The notes under the pieces were generated by a model, which saw nothing but the letters and a program-made list of their open reading frames with translations, searched no databases and was not told the DNA's origin. A program made the position numbers and the translations under genes. Below are positions 52,307 through 60,437 of a stretch of DNA of 64,000 nucleotides, piece by piece (within the stretch, counting starts at the first letter, position 1; each line of letters starts with the position of its first letter). This stretch comes from Fen-330 sp050008465 (lineage in GTDB: Bacteria > Acidobacteriota > Terriglobia > Bryobacterales > Bryobacteraceae): assembly GCA_050008465.1 (NCBI GenBank), contig JBEKMO010000007.1, forward strand, positions 1-64,000. Reading direction: 5' to 3'.

Positions 52307-52740
52307 TGGAGGCCGGCAATTGGGTTGCATTTCTGGCGGGATTGGCGGCGGCCGCGTCGGTGGCCGCGTGGATAATGCCCCGCAAGCGGGTGACTCCGGC
52401 CGAGCGCGAGCGCAGGCGGCGGTTGACAGTGAGCGCCCGGGGCCGCGTGGGAAGCGCCACCATCACCGACTTTCATGACGGCGTCCTCTCATACACCTAC
52501 ACCGTCGGCGGTGTCGAGCACTCGGCTACGCAGGATGTCTCGACGCTCGCGGATCTCTTGCCCGGCAACCCCGCCACGCTGATTTCGCAGCCGGCCAGCC
52601 TGAAGTACTTGCGCCGGAATCCGGCCAACTCGATTGTGCTTGCCGAGGATTGGTCGGGAGTGCGATTCCGTCGTGTTAGCGGGGCTGCCGAAAGCATCCG
52701 GGGCGCCTCCGCCGGCGGCGCCGCGAATGGCGCAGAATAG
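52306..52740 (+). CDS. Membrane-anchored DUF3592-like hypothetical protein
   Basis: Protein of 144 residues with one N-terminal transmembrane helix (about 5-24) and a basic PRKRVTPAERERRRR juxtamembrane stretch. A compact beta domain follows (SARGRVGSATITDFHDGVLS, VGGVEHSATQDV, then LKYLRRNPANSIVLAEDW) that recalls DUF3592 proteins. Translation is coupled to fsa by a TGATG overlap, and the regulator gene begins 5 bases after its stop. No function is known. Confidence 0.65.
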   Translation: MEAGNWVAFLAGLAAAASVAAWIMPRKRVTPAERERRRRLTVSARGRVGSATITDFHDGVLSYTYTVGGVEHSATQDVSTLADLLPGNPATLISQPASLKYLRRNPANSIVLAEDWSGVRFRRVSGAAESIRGASAGGAANGAE

Positions 52741-52745
52741 AAGGC

Positions 52746-54155
52746 ATGGCTGGAAGCGCGACCCGGGTGCTGATTGTCGACGACGAAGAGAGTCAGCGCG
52801 TGGGGCTGGCCAGCATGGTCGCGGCCTGGGGCTTCACGGCCGAAACCGCCGCCGACGGGCAGGAAGCGCTGGATAAGCTGAGCACATTTCCCGCGCACGT
52901 GCTGGTCACCGACCTGATGATGCCGCGGATGGATGGATTCGAGCTGCTGCGGCGCCTGGCGGCCCAGGGCGGCGGGCCGCCCGCTATTGTGGTCACCGCT
53001 TTTGGCAATATCGAGACCGCCGTCGCCACGATGCACGACCTGGGCGCGTTCTGGTTTCTGGAGAAGCCGATCGAGCCTCAGGCCCTGCGGGTGCTACTGG
53101 AGCGCGCGGCTTCCCAGCAGCGGCTGGCCGAGGAAGCCGAGCGCCTCAAGCGCGAGCTGAGCTACCAGGGGGTGCTGGCCGACCTGGTGGGCCGCTCGCC
53201 CGGGATGCGGGGAGTGTTCTCGCTGATCCGCCAGGTGGCCCCGAGCAAGGCCGCCGTGCTGATCACCGGAGAGAGCGGCACGGGCAAGGAGCTGGTGGCG
53301 CGCGCGATCCACAGCCTGAGCCCGCGCAGCGGCGGCCCGTTCGTGGCCATCAACTGCGCCGCCATGCCGGAAACGCTCATGGAAAGCGAGTTGTTCGGCC
53401 ACGAGAAAGGCGCCTTCACGGGGGCGCTGGAGCGGCGCGCCGGCTGCTTCGAGCTGGCGCAGGACGGCACCCTGCTGCTGGACGAAATCGGCGACATGCC
53501 CATCGCTACCCAGGCCAAGCTGCTGCGCGTGCTCGAGGATTCCCGGGTACGGCGCCTGGGCGGCAAGAGCGAGATGCTGGTGGACGTGCGGGTGATCGCC
53601 TCCACCAACAAAGTGCTGGAAGAGGCGCTGAGGAAGGGCGAGATCCGCGACGACCTGTACTACCGCCTCAACGTGTTCCAGATTTCGCTGCCGCCGCTGC
53701 GCGCCCGAATGGACGACCTGCCGCTGCTGGTCGAAGCGCTGCTAGGCGACCTGAACAAGAAGCACAACTGCCGGGTCGTGGACCTGACCCCGGAGGTCCA
53801 GGAGCAGTTCCGCCGCCACTCCTGGCCGGGCAACGTGCGCGAGTTGCGCAACGCGCTGGAGCGCGCTGTGATCCTGGCCGGCGAGGGCGTGATCGAGCTG
53901 CGACATCTGCCGGCGAACTTCAGCCGTGCGGCCGCCACGCCCAAGGCCGAAGAGGAGGGCGACCCCACGCAGGTCAGGCTGCGCCTGGGCGCCACCATCG
54001 ACGAGGCGGAGCGGCTCCTGATCCAGCGCACGCTTCAGCACACGCGAAACAACAAGACCCGGGCCGCGGAGATCCTCGGAATCAGCCTGAAAACGCTGCA
54101 CAACAAGTTGAAGGAGTATGGAGCGGCGGAAGCCGATCCCGAACCGCGACCGTAA
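52746..54155 (+). CDS. Sigma-54-dependent NtrC-family response regulator
   Basis: Regulator of 469 residues. Its receiver (about 5-120) carries VLIVDDEESQRVGL, the phosphoacceptor aspartate in LVTDLMMPRMDG and the lysine in FLEKPI. The AAA+ domain (about 145-380) has Walker A GESGTGKELVA, the sigma-54 contact loop EKGAFTGA, Walker B GTLLLDEIGDM and RYRLN-type sensor DDLYYRLNVFQ. A Fis-type helix-turn-helix closes the protein (TRAAEILGISLKTLHNKLKEY). It activates sigma-54 promoters after phosphorylation, most likely by the kinase encoded next. Its last codons and TAA stop lie inside a REP-like 20-mer. Confidence 0.95.
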   Translation: MAGSATRVLIVDDEESQRVGLASMVAAWGFTAETAADGQEALDKLSTFPAHVLVTDLMMPRMDGFELLRRLAAQGGGPPAIVVTAFGNIETAVATMHDLGAFWFLEKPIEPQALRVLLERAASQQRLAEEAERLKRELSYQGVLADLVGRSPGMRGVFSLIRQVAPSKAAVLITGESGTGKELVARAIHSLSPRSGGPFVAINCAAMPETLMESELFGHEKGAFTGALERRAGCFELAQDGTLLLDEIGDMPIATQAKLLRVLEDSRVRRLGGKSEMLVDVRVIASTNKVLEEALRKGEIRDDLYYRLNVFQISLPPLRARMDDLPLLVEALLGDLNKKHNCRVVDLTPEVQEQFRRHSWPGNVRELRNALERAVILAGEGVIELRHLPANFSRAAATPKAEEEGDPTQVRLRLGATIDEAERLLIQRTLQHTRNNKTRAAEILGISLKTLHNKLKEYGAAEADPEPRP

Positions 54156-54163
54156 GGGAGCGG
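54144..54163 (+). repeat. Short REP-like repeat, copy 2
   Basis: The 20-mer ccgcgaccgtaagggagcgg matches 19392-19411 at 18 of 20 bases. Here it supplies the last two codons (Arg, Pro) and the TAA stop of the sigma-54 regulator gene, so the repeat has replaced or trimmed the original 3' end. Confidence 0.5.
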
Positions 54164-54176
54164 CGCCAACACCTTT

Positions 54177-56015
54177 ATGTCGCTGACCACCCGGCTGCGG
54201 CTGTTCATCATCGCTCTGATGGTGCCGGTGATCACGGCGCTGTCCCTGCTGCACCTCTATTACCTTGGCGCGGCGGCTTTCAACGACGTGCGCCGGCGCG
54301 CGGAGATGCACGCGCAGCAGTTGAAGTGGTTCATGAACCAGCGGATCAGGGAGCGGATGGCCAGCCAGCCGGCCCCCGGCAGCCTCGAAGAGCTGGTGGC
54401 GAGCGACCCCGAGATCGCCTATTCCATGGAGACCTGGGCCGCCAATTCCCAGGTGATCATCGAGATCCTGGTGGCCGACGAGCAAGGCCGCATCCTGGCG
54501 GATTCGATTCCGTCGCGCAAGGGCAGCCACGTCTACGCGCTCCCGGACTTCACCCAGTGGGCGCAGAAGAACCCGTGGGGAAGGCTGAGGGAGGTGTTCT
54601 GGGAGCGCCGGGACTACGAGTTCACGCTTCCGCTGGGGGTCGGCGGCCAACGGGTATTCACCCTCAAAGTGATCCTCTCCTCGGTGTTCCTGCGCGACAT
54701 GCTGTTCCCGCAGGTCAGGAGCATCGGGCTGATCTTCCTGGGCGCCCTGCTGCTGTCGATGGTGCTGGCGGTGGTGGTCTCCAATCTGGCTTTGCGCCCG
54801 CTGGCGCGCATCAGCCAGACCATCGACCGCATCAGCCGCGGCGAGTTCGCGCAGCAGCCCCCGGTCTCGGAGAGCACGGCCAGGGAATTCGCGGCGGTGC
54901 AGTCCAAGCTGAACCTGCTCGGCCAGCAGGTCCGCGGCGCGCGCCAGGATGCCTTGCAGTTGCGGAGCAACGTCGAGCAACTGCTCGAGAACCTGGAGGA
55001 AGTGGTCCTGCTTTTCGACGCCCAGGACCGCCTGGTGATGGCCGGACGCGCGGCCGAGAGGCTGCTGGGCCGCGGCCGCTGGGAACTGGTGGGGCGCAGC
55101 CTGAGCGAACTGTTCCCGCCATCGTCGGCGCTCGGCGTCGCCATCCTGAATGCCATCGAGTTGCGCCAGCCGCTCAAGGACCTGGCTCTGGCTCTGGAGC
55201 GCGACGGCGCCAGCGTGCGGCTGCTGGTCAACGTCGAGATGCTCGAGGCGTTTCCCGGCCACCAGCGCATTGGGACGCTGGTCACCCTGCGCGACGCCGA
55301 GACCCGGCGGCAGATCCAGTCGCAACTGGACGTCTCGGCGCGCCTGGCGGCCATCAGCCGGCTCACGGGCGGCGTGGCGCACGAGATCAAGAACCCGCTT
55401 CAGGCGATCACGGTACACCTGGAGCTGCTGAGGTCCAAACTCGCCGGCGAGACCGACGTGGTGGCTCCTGAAATCGAGACCATCGCGCGCGAAATCCAGC
55501 GCCTGGACCGCGTGGTAAAGACTTTTCTCGACTTCACCCGCCCGATCGAGCTGAAGATGCGCGACCTGGAGATGGAGACTCTGGCGCGCGAGGTCGCCGC
55601 CCTGGTCGGGCCATCCGCGGGGCAGCAGGGGGTCCGGATCGAGCTCGACGCCGAGCCTGGCGAGATTTTGGTCCACGGGGACCCCGACCTCCTCAAGCAG
55701 GCGATCCTAAACGTGGTGGTCAACGGGGTCGAGGCCATGAAGGCCGGCGGGCGGCTGGGAATCGAGTTGCGGCAGGAGGGCGGGGAATGCCACCTCAGCA
55801 TCTCGGACGAAGGCGTCGGAATCCCTCCGGAAATTCGTGAGAAGATCTTCAATCTGTATTACAGTACGAAGGGGAAGGGCTCCGGCATCGGTCTGGCGAT
55901 GACTTACCGCGTGGTCCAATTGCACAACGGGACAATCGATTTCACCAGCGAAGTGGGCGAAGGGACGACGTTCCGGCTGCGATTCCCCGCCATCGGAAAG
56001 GACCTGTCGCGATGA
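54177..56015 (+). CDS. Two-component sensor histidine kinase with HAMP and PAS domains
   Basis: Membrane kinase of 612 residues. Two helices (about 8-30 and 180-202) flank a periplasmic domain; HAMP follows (LRPLARISQTIDRISRGEF). A PAS domain is at about 275-375 (LENLEEVVLLFDAQDRLVMA). HisKA has AISRLTGGVAHEIKNPLQAI with the phosphoacceptor histidine. HATPase_c has NVVVNGVEAMK, SDEGVGIPPE and GSGIGLAMTYRVV. It lies 21 bases after the NtrC-type regulator and is its likely partner. Its stop overlaps the next gene by 4 bases. Confidence 0.93.
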   Translation: MSLTTRLRLFIIALMVPVITALSLLHLYYLGAAAFNDVRRRAEMHAQQLKWFMNQRIRERMASQPAPGSLEELVASDPEIAYSMETWAANSQVIIEILVADEQGRILADSIPSRKGSHVYALPDFTQWAQKNPWGRLREVFWERRDYEFTLPLGVGGQRVFTLKVILSSVFLRDMLFPQVRSIGLIFLGALLLSMVLAVVVSNLALRPLARISQTIDRISRGEFAQQPPVSESTAREFAAVQSKLNLLGQQVRGARQDALQLRSNVEQLLENLEEVVLLFDAQDRLVMAGRAAERLLGRGRWELVGRSLSELFPPSSALGVAILNAIELRQPLKDLALALERDGASVRLLVNVEMLEAFPGHQRIGTLVTLRDAETRRQIQSQLDVSARLAAISRLTGGVAHEIKNPLQAITVHLELLRSKLAGETDVVAPEIETIAREIQRLDRVVKTFLDFTRPIELKMRDLEMETLAREVAALVGPSAGQQGVRIELDAEPGEILVHGDPDLLKQAILNVVVNGVEAMKAGGRLGIELRQEGGECHLSISDEGVGIPPEIREKIFNLYYSTKGKGSGIGLAMTYRVVQLHNGTIDFTSEVGEGTTFRLRFPAIGKDLSR

Positions 56016-56611
56016 GGATAGTGAGGGCATCGGCGTTCGCGGCAGTGTTGATCCTGGCGTTGCTGGGCCCCTCGTGCAGCCTGTTCCACCGGTCGGCCAA
56101 GGCCAAGGTCCCGCCGGCGCCTCTACCGGCTCCGGCCGCACCGGCGTCCCAGCCGATCCCCCAGCCCCCCAAGAGCCCGGAGGTGACGAATCCGGTTCCG
56201 CCCGACATCCAGCCGCAGCCGCCGAATGTCCAGCCGCCGCCCGTCGAGCCGCAGAAGATTCCGCCCCCGCCGCGCCGGAGGTCCAGGGTCCCCACAGCGC
56301 CCCCTGCGCCCGCCGTCGAAACCGTCCCCGCTCCCCAGCCGCCGCCCCCGCCGCAATTGGAGCAGATCCTCACGCCCCAACAGCAGAAGGCTTACAACGA
56401 CGAGATCGACCGCAACGTCTCCCGCGCCCAGCGCACCCTCGCCGCCCTCGGCGGCCGCAGATTGAACGACGAGCAGCAGACCTACCTGGAGCGCATACGC
56501 GCCTTTCTCAAGCAGGCGGACGAGGCGCGCCGAACCGATCTGTTCCGCGCCAAGAACCTCGCCGAGCGCGCCAGCCTCCTGGCCGACGACCTGCTCCGCA
56601 GCGTTCAGTAG
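56012..56611 (+). CDS. Proline-rich lipoprotein
   Basis: Protein of 199 residues with a lipoprotein-type signal (VLILALLGPSC, cysteine at about 22). A long proline/alanine-rich linker (about 32-120) follows, then a charged helical C terminus (ILTPQQQKAYNDEIDRNVSR and FLKQADEARRTDLFRAKNLA), probably a coiled coil. The linker could span the periplasm. It is translationally coupled to the sensor kinase (ATGA overlap), so it may be an accessory of that signalling system; this is inferred. Confidence 0.75.
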   Translation: MRIVRASAFAAVLILALLGPSCSLFHRSAKAKVPPAPLPAPAAPASQPIPQPPKSPEVTNPVPPDIQPQPPNVQPPPVEPQKIPPPPRRRSRVPTAPPAPAVETVPAPQPPPPPQLEQILTPQQQKAYNDEIDRNVSRAQRTLAALGGRRLNDEQQTYLERIRAFLKQADEARRTDLFRAKNLAERASLLADDLLRSVQ

Positions 56612-56637
56612 CCCGTCTTCCGCGGTACAAAGGAAGT

Positions 56638-56958
56638 ATGGACGGCAATTACATCTACGTGCGGGAAGCCCGCGAGCAGGCGCGCGTGCCCGCGAACGGC
56701 ATCTTGAGTCAGACCATTCAGAGCGACGAGAAAACGAAGGTGATTCTGTTCGGCTTCGCGGCCGGGCAGGAACTCTCCGCGCACACGGCGCCCTTTCCCG
56801 CCACGCTCACATTCCTGCGGGGAGAGGCTGCGCTGCGGCTGGGGAGCGACGAGCAGGAGGCCGTCGAGGGCACCTTCGTCTACATGCGGCCGAACCTCGA
56901 GCATGGCATCAAAGCCAAGACCGACGTGGTGATGATCCTGACGATGATCAAGGCGTAG
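56638..56958 (+). CDS. Small cupin-domain protein
   Basis: Cytoplasmic 106-residue protein with a single cupin barrel. LFGFAAGQELSAHTAPFPAT is the first cupin motif with a histidine, and GTFVYMRPNLEHGIKAKTDV the second. AAGGA lies directly before the ATG at 56638. Small cupins of this kind bind a metal or small ligand and often act in sugar or stress pathways; the ligand is unknown. A 9-bp hairpin begins at its stop codon. Confidence 0.8.
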   Translation: MDGNYIYVREAREQARVPANGILSQTIQSDEKTKVILFGFAAGQELSAHTAPFPATLTFLRGEAALRLGSDEQEAVEGTFVYMRPNLEHGIKAKTDVVMILTMIKA

Positions 56959-56981
56959 GGGCGGGCCTCACACCCGCCCCT
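56957..56981. terminator. GC-rich hairpin between convergent genes
   Basis: AGGGGCGGG-CCTCACA-CCCGCCCCT forms a perfect 9-bp stem with a 7-base loop immediately after the cupin stop and 33 bases before the OmpA-type gene's stop. No T tract follows on either strand, so it may be a Rho-assisted or mRNA-stabilising hairpin. Confidence 0.5.
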
Positions 56982-57013
56982 GCGGCCTGTTGAGGGGGTT
57001 AACGGGCGGGCGA

Positions 57014-57775
57014 CTAACGAGAGGCAGCCGCGAGCGCTGGCTCGGGGGCGACCCATACCTTCACGATCACCCGGCGCTGCTCCTTACGGGAAGCCGGTGC
57101 GGCTTCGCCTTCCGCCGCGGCCTGGTCGACACCGAGGCCGATCATGTGGATGCGGCGCAGCGGCACTTTGTGATCGAGCAGGTAGCGCATCACCGCGTCG
57201 GCCCGGCGCTGGCTCAGCGCCAGATTGTACTCCTGCGCACCCGTCTTGTCGGTGAAGCCCTCGATTTCCAGCACGTACCGGCTCAAGGCGCTGGTCTGCT
57301 GGATCACCTGGTCCAGCTTGGCTTTCGCCTCCGTCGTCAGCACAGCGCTATTGAACTTGAACAACACGCCTTCCGAAGAAGCCAGCGTCAGGTTGTCGAT
57401 GTTCAGGAAAGCGTTGGTCACGCCGGTGGTCAGGTCGCCGATCTTGGTCTGGTTCGCCTGGCCCAGCGCCGTGGCGCCCCGCGCGGTCTCCCCCGCCTGG
57501 GTGGCCTTGCTGTCCGCCTGCTGCGCCGCGCGCGCGGCGTCGTTGGCTTTGCTCTCTGCCGTGATCGCGCGCTCTTCGACGCGCGAAATGTCCTTCTGTT
57601 CCTTGCTGTCGAGTGAGGCAAGGGCCTCCGATTGCTTCTTGTCGACGGCCTCCACGCGCTGCTGAATCGGGTTGGTTTTCTCCAGAACGAATTTCTTGGT
57701 GGCGCAACCCGAAGTGGAGAGGGCGACTAGGACTACAAGACCGCTGAAACCTATTACCGTGTTCGAAGTTCTCAT
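57014..57775 (-). CDS. OmpA-family peptidoglycan-associated lipoprotein
   Basis: The start was set at the ATG at 57773-57775 (MRTSNTVIGFSG), giving 253 residues. The lipoprotein signal ends VALSTSGC with a cysteine at about 24. A long alanine- and charge-rich helix (about 30-115, ISRVEERAITAESKANDAAR) follows, resembling an Lpp-like coiled coil. The OmpA C-terminal domain (about 135-250) has LFKFNSAVLTTEAKAKLDQV and EGFTDKTGAQEYNLALSQRR, which bind diaminopimelate in peptidoglycan. It anchors the outer membrane to the wall. The divergent methyltransferase gene shares its upstream region. Confidence 0.88.
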   Translation of the reverse strand: MRTSNTVIGFSGLVVLVALSTSGCATKKFVLEKTNPIQQRVEAVDKKQSEALASLDSKEQKDISRVEERAITAESKANDAARAAQQADSKATQAGETARGATALGQANQTKIGDLTTGVTNAFLNIDNLTLASSEGVLFKFNSAVLTTEAKAKLDQVIQQTSALSRYVLEIEGFTDKTGAQEYNLALSQRRADAVMRYLLDHKVPLRRIHMIGLGVDQAAAEGEAAPASRKEQRRVIVKVWVAPEPALAAASR

Positions 57776-57985
57776 GTTTCCCTCACAGGCCACTGTAGCA
57801 CGTTGGGGACCAGTTGCGAAAAGCTTCTACCTCGCTGACAAGAAAGGAGCTGGCGGCGCGAGGCGCCGGTGCGCGCAGGTAAAATTGCCTTAACCTATTG
57901 GTAACATGGTAAAAACTGCAACAGCGGAGTTCCCCGAGCCAAAAATGTTAAGTAGCCGTAATGTCGCTGGGCATACACTGGTAAA

Positions 57986-58729
57986 GTGCCTGGCGTGGAA
58001 CGCTATACCACCTACGACCAGTTCGCCTGGTGCTACAGCAAGGGTTGGGGGGAGGACTACCATAAGCAGGCGCGGGTGGTCCTGGAGGGCCACGTGTTCC
58101 CGCGTCTGGCCGCCGGTGCGCGCGTGCTGGATCTCTGCTGCGGCTCCGGAGACCTGGCCGTCGTTCTCCAGGCGAACGGGTTCCACGTCACCGGAATCGA
58201 TGGATCGGACCGGATGCTGGAATATGCCCGCGCGCGAGCGCCGGAGGCGGAGTTCCTGCTCGAGGACGCACGCACGCTCCGCTTCGAGGCCCAGTTCGAT
58301 GCAGTCCTCAGCACCTTCGACAGCCTCAACCACGTTCTCGCGATCGAGGAGCTGGAATCGGTGTTCCGCAACGTACATGCCGCGCTGGCCGGTGGCGGGT
58401 TGTTCGTCTTCGACCTGAACATGCTCGAATCGTTCGAGACGCTGTGGCGCGGAGCCACGGCCGACGTCCAGGACGACGCCGTGGTCATCACGCGGGGAAG
58501 CTACGATCCCCTCGAGAGAATCGGCCGCGCCAACATCACTATGTTCCAGCTTGAGGGCGCCTGGGAACGCAGCGACGTAACGGTGCTCGAGAAGTGCTAC
58601 TCCGAGGACGAAGTGCGCACGGCGCTGGATCGCGCGGGGTTCTACGAACTCTGGGTGCGCGACGCCAGCGAACTCGGGATGTGCGGCGACACCGCCCTGG
58701 GCCGGACCTTCTTCTTCGCGGTGAAGTAG
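57986..58729 (+). CDS. SAM-dependent class I methyltransferase
   Basis: Cytoplasmic methyltransferase of 247 residues beginning with GTG (a second GTG 9 bases later is possible). It carries a class I SAM fold: motif I VLDLCCGSGDLAVVL, motif II VTGIDGSDRMLEYAR, the acidic LLEDARTLRF, and STFDSLNHVL before a FVFDLNMLESF strand. The architecture resembles small-molecule methyltransferases with a C-terminal beta extension. Substrate unknown; no biosynthetic neighbours. Confidence 0.85.
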   Translation: MPGVERYTTYDQFAWCYSKGWGEDYHKQARVVLEGHVFPRLAAGARVLDLCCGSGDLAVVLQANGFHVTGIDGSDRMLEYARARAPEAEFLLEDARTLRFEAQFDAVLSTFDSLNHVLAIEELESVFRNVHAALAGGGLFVFDLNMLESFETLWRGATADVQDDAVVITRGSYDPLERIGRANITMFQLEGAWERSDVTVLEKCYSEDEVRTALDRAGFYELWVRDASELGMCGDTALGRTFFFAVK

Positions 58730-58734
58730 CGACT

Positions 58735-58941
58735 CTATTTCTTTCCGCCCCGCCTGCCCGGCCGGAGCTCGAGATAGCCCAGGAAGAAGAATCCGGCTGC
58801 AATCGCCCACCGTAGAGCGATCGGCCCGGCGCGCTCGCCCTGAATCAACCGGCTTACCCCGAGCAACACGAATCCCGCGCCGATGGACACGTACCACCAT
58901 CCGAACCACCGAGAACGCCTCCGGTTCTCCCGCTCGCGCAT
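58735..58941 (-). CDS. Small two-helix membrane protein
   Basis: Protein of 68 residues starting at the ATG at 58939-58941 (MRERENRRRSRWFGWWYV); a longer frame to 59094 is less protein-like. Two transmembrane helices (about 15-32 and 40-58) are flanked by strongly basic ends (ELRPGRRGGKK). No family was recognised. It is convergent with the methyltransferase gene, 5 bases apart. Confidence 0.55.
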   Translation of the reverse strand: MRERENRRRSRWFGWWYVSIGAGFVLLGVSRLIQGERAGPIALRWAIAAGFFFLGYLELRPGRRGGKK

Positions 58942-59118
58942 CTTCGCCCCCGCAATAACAGCGCGCCCCTTCGATTCTCGCAGGCTTCCTGGAGCCGGTG
59001 CACTCTGCCTGCACTTTGCTTGGTACAATGCCTGCCGTGTCCATCGGGCGCTCCGGGCCACACCTGCAATGGAAGCGGGCATCATCGACCACATTCGGCG
59101 AATCGAGGAACCAGACTC

Positions 59119-59382
59119 ATGATTCCAGCGATGAATTCAGCGACAGCAGCAATAGAGCTAGCTCGCATCTACGAGCACCTACAACTTAACCTCGAATGCA
59201 TCCGAAAGATGTTGACGACAGTTGATGCACTCACTCGCACGATTCTGGGGGTTGAACAACTAGCCGAATCCTTCCAGGCAAAGCTGGCAGACGGGCAATG
59301 CCTGGCGAATACCGCCGAAGCGATTAAGCAAGTCGATCTGGCGCTTTACGCAATTGGTCTGCAATCCGATCGTTTTCGGTAA
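59119..59382 (+). CDS. Small hypothetical protein of lower GC content
   Basis: Protein of 87 residues from the ATG at 59119 (another in-frame ATG at 59131). It is probably all helical, with regularly spaced leucines (IYEHLQLNLECIRKMLTTVD and GVEQLAESFQAKLADGQCLA), and has no membrane segment. Codon use is less GC-biased than that of its neighbours, which hints at recent acquisition. No function is known. Bases 59383-59561 hold only a weak antisense ORF. Confidence 0.5.
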   Translation: MIPAMNSATAAIELARIYEHLQLNLECIRKMLTTVDALTRTILGVEQLAESFQAKLADGQCLANTAEAIKQVDLALYAIGLQSDRFR

Positions 59383-59561
59383 GCCACTTAACGGAATGCT
59401 GGTTTCGCTCCACATCGATCCGGCGCAGCTCCTGGATTATGGCCGCCCACCAGCCCAGCCGATGCGCGGCGATCACGCGCTGCGGGGGCGGCGCCCCGTC
59501 AACGTAGTTTGAGGACGCTGCCCGCAAGCGCCTCGTCGCGTCTGAGCGCTATACTTCCGCT

Positions 59562-60422
59562 ATGATTCCCGCAGGTCTCCTGCTGCTTTCGCTCTCGGTG
59601 CCGCCGGACGGAGCGCCGCCCGCGAAAGATCGTTTCGCGCGACTGGACGGCTATCGTATCCATTACCAGAGTATCGGCTCGGGCAAGCGAGCCGTAGTGT
59701 TCCTCTCCGGCTGGGGCTGCGACACGTCCCTCTGGCGCAACCAGGTCCCGGCCCTCGCGCGCTACGGGCGTCTGTTGCTAGTGGACTTGCCGGGTCACGG
59801 ACGCAGCGACAAGCCGGATATCCCGTACACGATTTCGTTGTTCACCCGCGCGGTGAACGCAGTGCTCGACGACGCGCACGTCGAGAAGGCCGCCGTCGCG
59901 GGCCACAGCATGGGCGGCATGGTTGCCTATCAGTTTGCGCGGGAGCACCCCGAGAAGACCATCGCGCTGATCTGGGTGGACGGCACATTCGGAGTCCCCA
60001 TCAACGTCGATCAGCAGATCGCCGAGTTCCTCAGCCGGGCCAAGGAGTTCCGCTCCCCGGACTACAAGGAGAAGGTGAGCGGGTTCATCGACCAGCTCTT
60101 CGTGCCGGCTACGCCCGCGACCGTGCGCGAGGAGGTGCGGCAGTCCATCCTGGCGACACCCCAGCACGTCCTGGCGAGCTGCCAGGAAGGTTTTGCCACC
60201 CGCGCCACCTTCGAGCACGAGGTCCTGAATGTGCCGGCGTTCGCAGTCTTCAGCGACTTCTGGCACCCGGAACGGTTCATGGACACCTTCAAGAAGTACC
60301 TGCCGCGCCTCGAATACGAAGTGCTGAGCGGTGTCGGCCACTATCCGATGCTCGAAAAACCCGCCGAAACCAATGCCGCTCTGGCCCGTTTTCTGGCCAA
60401 GATTCAGGCTGAGCTGCGGTAA
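59562..60422 (+). CDS. Alpha/beta-hydrolase
   Basis: Hydrolase of 286 residues with an N-terminal hydrophobic start (MIPAGLLLLSLSV) that may act as a signal. Visible are the oxyanion region FLSGWGCDTSLWRNQ, LVDLPGHGRSDKP, the nucleophile elbow AVAGHSMGGMVAYQF (serine), a later acid region (FSDFWHPERF) and the catalytic histidine in GVGHYPMLEKP. It resembles esterases and haloperoxidase-like hydrolases; substrate unknown. It is convergent with the type VI sheath gene (15-base gap). Confidence 0.85.
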   Translation: MIPAGLLLLSLSVPPDGAPPAKDRFARLDGYRIHYQSIGSGKRAVVFLSGWGCDTSLWRNQVPALARYGRLLLVDLPGHGRSDKPDIPYTISLFTRAVNAVLDDAHVEKAAVAGHSMGGMVAYQFAREHPEKTIALIWVDGTFGVPINVDQQIAEFLSRAKEFRSPDYKEKVSGFIDQLFVPATPATVREEVRQSILATPQHVLASCQEGFATRATFEHEVLNVPAFAVFSDFWHPERFMDTFKKYLPRLEYEVLSGVGHYPMLEKPAETNAALARFLAKIQAELR

Positions 60423-60437
60423 GCACAGCGTCGCGGG

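Noticed and set aside
53742..55676. Minus-strand ORF of 644 codons over the regulator/kinase pair
   Set aside because: Antisense shadow of two well-recognised two-component genes.
59324..59527. Minus-strand ORF of 67 codons (IIQELRRIDVERNQHS, then KWLTENDRIADQL)
   Set aside because: The sequence looks somewhat protein-like, but it overlaps the small plus-strand gene and has no ribosome binding site or known family. Possibly a relic, too weak to list as a gene.
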